Source: Candidatus Woesebacteria bacterium UBA925 | GTDB lineage: Bacteria > Patescibacteriota > Microgenomatia > UBA8517 | Length of the DNA: 7,557 nt | Direction of reading: 5' to 3' | NCBI GenBank assembly: GCA_002293705.1 | Contig: DBDT01000087.1 | Coordinates: forward strand, 590-8,146 | Part shown: piece by piece, positions 5,106-7,557 of the stretch | Numbering within the stretch: the stretch's first letter is position 1 | Layout: the number at the start of each line of letters is the position of its first letter | Position numbers and translations under genes: made by a program | The notes under the pieces: generated by a model | The model's input: only the letters and a program-made list of their open reading frames with translations | Told to the model about the DNA's origin: nothing | Database searches by the model: none

Positions 5106-5874
5106 GTTCAATTGATTTTCCGTCTTTATCAGCAATCGTCATCTTAATATCAGATTTATTTTTAGGATATTTCTTGAGAAACTCTTGATTTTCGCTTACT
5201 AAGTATACGGTGTAGTAAACATTTCCATCTTTTCTCTTTAAATCTCTGCTGTGAAGTAGCCCTTCTCGTACTAATTTTCGGACCGACGACGGATGGACTC
5301 CATGATTTGATTTAATTTGCCAACTCTCAAACCAGTTACTTTTGTCGTCATATCTGGGCTTCAGTGAAGGAATAACACCTTGTTTAATATTTCTCAGGCA
5401 ATCTTTGCATCGTGTTCCATCCAAATTCCACCACATCTCGCTTCCATAGTAATGCTCGCCACAGATACTACAAGTTAGCTGATTCTGCTCATCATCTAAA
5501 AAGAAGCCTTCTGGTTCTTTGAGCAATCGACGCTTCCGCATGTTCTCAATACCGGCATACTTGCCAGTCATTCGAGCAAGTTGCACTAAATTATTTGAAG
5601 AGTATTTCTGGCGTTTTTCGTCATCTATTTTTGGTTTAGGCTTTGGCTCCTCTTTCTTACCTGCTAGTTTAAGCATGTCTTCCTCGCGATCGTAGCCCTT
5701 AAGCCTTCCTTCAAGATATCCAAGTCGATACATGACGCTATTAGACAGCAATCGCCAATTGGTGTCTTCGAGAGATTCCTTTATGAGTTTTTCTAATTCC
5801 GAAACACTGATTCTATCTCTTCGCGAGGAATCGCTATCTTGAAGAGAAAAAGGAACGATAATGTACTGTCCCAT
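5101..5874 (-). CDS. Zinc-ribbon/winged-helix protein, 3' part of a split gene
   Basis: As an open frame this gives 257 residues from ATG 5874, but it is probably the second half of the gene that starts at 6767. The frame stays open for 12 more codons upstream (ending VKFTFEKPE before the Met), the ATG has no SD site, and it overlaps the upstream frame by 82 bases. In order: a strand plus acidic helix region (1-70, with TNWRLLSNSVMYRLGYLEGR), a Lys/Pro/Glu-rich hinge (73-90), a Cys4 cluster CSIC (135/138) and CKDC (156/159), probably binding zinc, and a winged-helix-like segment (about 183-230, HPSSVRKLVREGLL then YYTVYLVS). DNA or RNA binding is the likely role, by inference. No family is recognised. 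The TGA stop faces the MerR-type gene. Confidence 0.72.
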   Translation of the reverse strand: MGQYIIVPFSLQDSDSSRRDRISVSELEKLIKESLEDTNWRLLSNSVMYRLGYLEGRLKGYDREEDMLKLAGKKEEPKPKPKIDDEKRQKYSSNNLVQLARMTGKYAGIENMRKRRLLKEPEGFFLDDEQNQLTCSICGEHYYGSEMWWNLDGTRCKDCLRNIKQGVIPSLKPRYDDKSNWFESWQIKSNHGVHPSSVRKLVREGLLHSRDLKRKDGNVYYTVYLVSENQEFLKKYPKNKSDIKMTIADKDGKSIEL

Positions 5875-6767
5875 TTCTGGTTTTTCAAAGGTGAATTTGA
5901 CATATTTGCCTTTTCGAGAGGTTCAATCAACAGTTTTTCGAGATCTACAATTGTTGTCTTCTTTAATTTGGATACTCGCTCATACACAGGATCATCGTAC
6001 TTTTGCATTTCTTCGTCATGGATAACATTCGCAACTTCCATGGCTTCAAGGGTTTCAACATGCTCTTTACCTTCTTTATCTGACAAACAAAATTCTGTTC
6101 GATATTTTTCTAAGAGCTTTTTGCCTTCGTCTCTTTTCTTCTTCTGCTCTTCCTCCCATTTCTTATGTTCCTTATCACTTTTGGCGAGATCAAGAATATC
6201 TTTCTTTGAATAGCTACAGTATTTGCATTTATAGAGGGTTGTTATGACTTTGCCTTTTCTACTGCCAGTCACATCTAATTCTTTTCTGCATTTGGGACAA
6301 AGATCAGGTTTTGAAACACGAATCTCCCCATCGTCATAGACCCATTGTTGTTTCTCACATTTACTGCACTTAAAAAGAAACATCAAGCGTAGTATTGGAT
6401 TGTCGTAAGTAGAGTCGAGATGCTTTGTAATACTGAAGTACATTGAAGAATTACAAAGAGGACAGTAAATACCTTCGGGAGTTGGTGTGAAATCTTGCTT
6501 GTCTTGTTGTACCTTATCTTCTGACATCCACTTTTGGATAGTTTCTTGCTTTTTCTCATACCTTATACCTTTAATAACAAAAAGGTGCCGACTCAGCATA
6601 AGATTTACATTTCTTAGTTTTTCTTCTTCTGGGAGATCTTTAAGCTCGTCACTTGTGAGACTTTTTTGATAGATATTCTGGAACATTTTCACCGCATCAA
6701 GGCATTCTTCTACCGTGTGAAGATCATAACGATCTATGTAGTGTTGTTTATCATAGAGATACTGCAT
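5793..6767 (-). CDS. Double zinc-ribbon protein, 5' part of a split gene
   Basis: The frame encodes about 324 residues from ATG 6767; a TTG two codons upstream is also in frame. After a helical N-terminus (1-85) come two Cys4 zinc ribbons: CPLC/CSKC (C102, C105, C134, C137) and CPKC/CKYC (C157, C160, C181, C184). A strongly charged Lys/Glu helix follows (about 190-225, probably coiled coil), then a segment ending IVDLEKLLIEPLEK at about 286. The last 38 residues look unlike protein (SFLFLFKIAIP) and overlap the next frame, which continues naturally from LEK as GKYVKFTFEKPEMGQYI. I therefore think one protein of about 555 residues was split by a one-base change near 5911. No family is recognised; nucleic-acid binding is an inference from the zinc ribbons. 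It follows the kinase-fold gene by 25 bases, probably in one operon. Confidence 0.72.
   Translation of the reverse strand: MQYLYDKQHYIDRYDLHTVEECLDAVKMFQNIYQKSLTSDELKDLPEEEKLRNVNLMLSRHLFVIKGIRYEKKQETIQKWMSEDKVQQDKQDFTPTPEGIYCPLCNSSMYFSITKHLDSTYDNPILRLMFLFKCSKCEKQQWVYDDGEIRVSKPDLCPKCRKELDVTGSRKGKVITTLYKCKYCSYSKKDILDLAKSDKEHKKWEEEQKKKRDEGKKLLEKYRTEFCLSDKEGKEHVETLEAMEVANVIHDEEMQKYDDPVYERVSKLKKTTIVDLEKLLIEPLEKANMSNSPLKNQKWDSTLSFLFLFKIAIPREEIESVFRN
5908..5916 (-). other. Probable frameshift site (AAAA run)
   Basis: The minus strand reads CGAAAAGGC here. In the upstream frame the codons are GAA AAG GCA; in the downstream frame the next codon is GGC, one base earlier. One extra A or G would join the two frames as LEK-GKYVKF. 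The downstream frame is open only from 5922 (after a TGA at 5925-5923), so the shift must lie between there and 5796. A -1 ribosomal slip of tRNA-Lys from AAG to AAA is possible, but no X-XXY-YYZ heptamer, upstream SD-like stimulator or strong downstream hairpin is seen, so a mutation or assembly error is more likely. Confidence 0.65.
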
Positions 6768-6792
6768 ATCCAATGTTTGAATTGGAAGTATC

Positions 6793-7538
6793 TTATCCCG
6801 ATATTTCCAATAAAGATTTAAAACCTTTCAAACTCGCAAAGAAATTTTTTATATGGTTTTGCGCCATAGCATCAGCGTATGGAGTGCCGTGGCCCTTCTC
6901 TCCTACAGCACGTTGGAGTGCAATATTCATAAGATGCATTCGTACATTATCTATATTGATAGGGAGATCATTTTCAAATTTAGAAGCATATTGGTTTTGC
7001 CAATGAGGGTTCTGCCAATTAAGAAGCCACGGATAAGTTAACAGATGTTCTAGAGGAAATACAATTCCGTTCCAATCTATCAAGACAATCTGATTATTCT
7101 CAATCCTTATAACATTTCTGGGGTTAAAATCTCCATTTATGATGACCATTTTTTGAATTGTTCCTCCTTTCTCTAAAATGGTGGCACAGACTTGTTTTTC
7201 AGATCCATCTATCAACCTAATTTTAATAGCTTGGTCAAAAAAATTCCAAAATCCTGCTTCAAAAGTTTGAAAATCAAAATTACTGCCTCCCGTAATTACA
7301 GACTCAACATCAATAGATAGTAATTCATCAACTATATCTACCAATTGGTTCGCTAAATTAATGTCCTTAGTGTTGAAATCAAAAGTAATACCACTGTAAT
7401 AGGGCAACAAAAGGTAAGTTCTATCATCGCCATTGAATTGTTCGGCTAGTTCTGGGATAACAAGTGTTTCAAAATTATTGGCAACTCTAGGCAAATATTT
7501 TGTATAAGCCTCAATTTCAAAATCATTCGGTAATAGAC
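6793..7538 (-). CDS. APH/choline-kinase-like phosphotransferase (5' end off contig)
   Basis: Protein-kinase-like fold enzyme that would transfer phosphate from ATP to a small molecule; the substrate is unknown. Numbered from the TTG at 7494, IINGDFNPRNVI holds the catalytic loop (D122 as base, N127 for Mg), with Asn replacing the usual His of HGD. VLIDWNG carries the metal-binding Asp (D140). The hinge-like TYLLLPYYSG precedes these. The TTG at 7494 is not the true start: the frame stays open to the last genomic base (LLPNDFEIEAYTKY before it), and only the adapter introduces a stop, so the nucleotide-binding N-lobe is mostly missing. Its TAA lies 25 bases before the ATG of the zinc-ribbon gene on the same strand. 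Resistance to aminoglycosides should not be assumed. Confidence 0.8.
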
Positions 7539-7557
7539 CTGTCTCTTATACACATCT
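7539..7557 (-). other. Nextera/Tn5 adapter at right contig end
   Basis: CTGTCTCTTATACACATCT is a perfect 19-base copy of the Tn5 mosaic end, in inverted orientation to the one at the left end. It is library sequence and marks the artificial end of the contig. Confidence 0.98.

Noticed and set aside
5885..5916. Programmed -1 frameshift signal
   Set aside because: TCAAA/TTTGA downstream gives only a 5-bp AT-rich stem, and the slip site is not a standard heptamer; kept only as a minor alternative to a one-base deletion.
5839..6213. Plus-strand 124-residue Ser/Phe-rich frame over the zinc-ribbon gene
   Set aside because: Composition is that of an antisense shadow of Lys/Glu-rich coding, with no start signal.
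1..7557. Composite transposon with terminal inverted repeats
   Set aside because: The inverted ends are the engineered Tn5 mosaic end used in library preparation, no transposase gene is present, and the bases adjoining them do not form a 9-base duplication.

Overview
The window is a 7.5-kb assembled contig of about 40% GC. Both ends carry Nextera/Tn5 library adapter, so genomic sequence runs from about base 19 to 7538 and the first and last genes are cut by the contig ends, not by biology. Coding is dense, genes are short, and TGA is used as an ordinary stop, so the genetic code is not a recoded one. Several genes have no Shine-Dalgarno (SD) site but a -10-like hexamer directly before the start codon. 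The ROK-type sugar kinase lacking its zinc site, the single-RRM protein and the membrane-anchored DsbA-like protein together recall environmental Patescibacteria (CPR) or a similar uncultivated bacterium. This lineage is an inference; there is no rRNA or other marker gene here.

Left part (19-3534): the C-terminal end of a ROK-family kinase meets, tail to tail, a 77-residue protein of unknown function; their TAG stops share the four bases CTAG. Next comes a thiol-redox cluster: thioredoxin, thioredoxin reductase, and a membrane-anchored DsbA/Thioredoxin_4-like oxidoreductase whose start overlaps the reductase stop by 7 bases. Electrons could pass from NADPH through reductase and thioredoxin, with the anchored protein handling disulfides outside the membrane. 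The 77-residue gene and thioredoxin have overlapping, divergent sigma70-type promoters, each with a 17-base spacer. An RRM RNA-binding protein with an unusual Pro/Ala/Val/Glu tail follows, closed by a clear hairpin terminator.

Middle part (3530-5089): a small, probably exported membrane-anchored protein (minus strand) and a MerR-type HTH protein with a large unknown C-terminal region (plus strand) diverge from a 207-base intergenic region. This region holds four copies of GAGACA/TGTCTC arranged as two inverted repeats, a plausible operator.

Right part (5101-7538, minus strand): a kinase-fold (APH/choline-kinase-like) protein cut by the contig end, then a zinc-ribbon protein that now reads as two overlapping frames. 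The sequence strongly suggests one original protein of about 555 residues (two zinc ribbons, a conserved-looking central region, a third Cys4 cluster and a C-terminal winged-helix-like segment) broken by a one-base slip at an AAAA run near 5911-5914. I recognise no named family for this protein or for the C-terminal part of the MerR-type protein; these are the least explained parts of the window. No IS element, CRISPR array, tRNA or rRNA was found.
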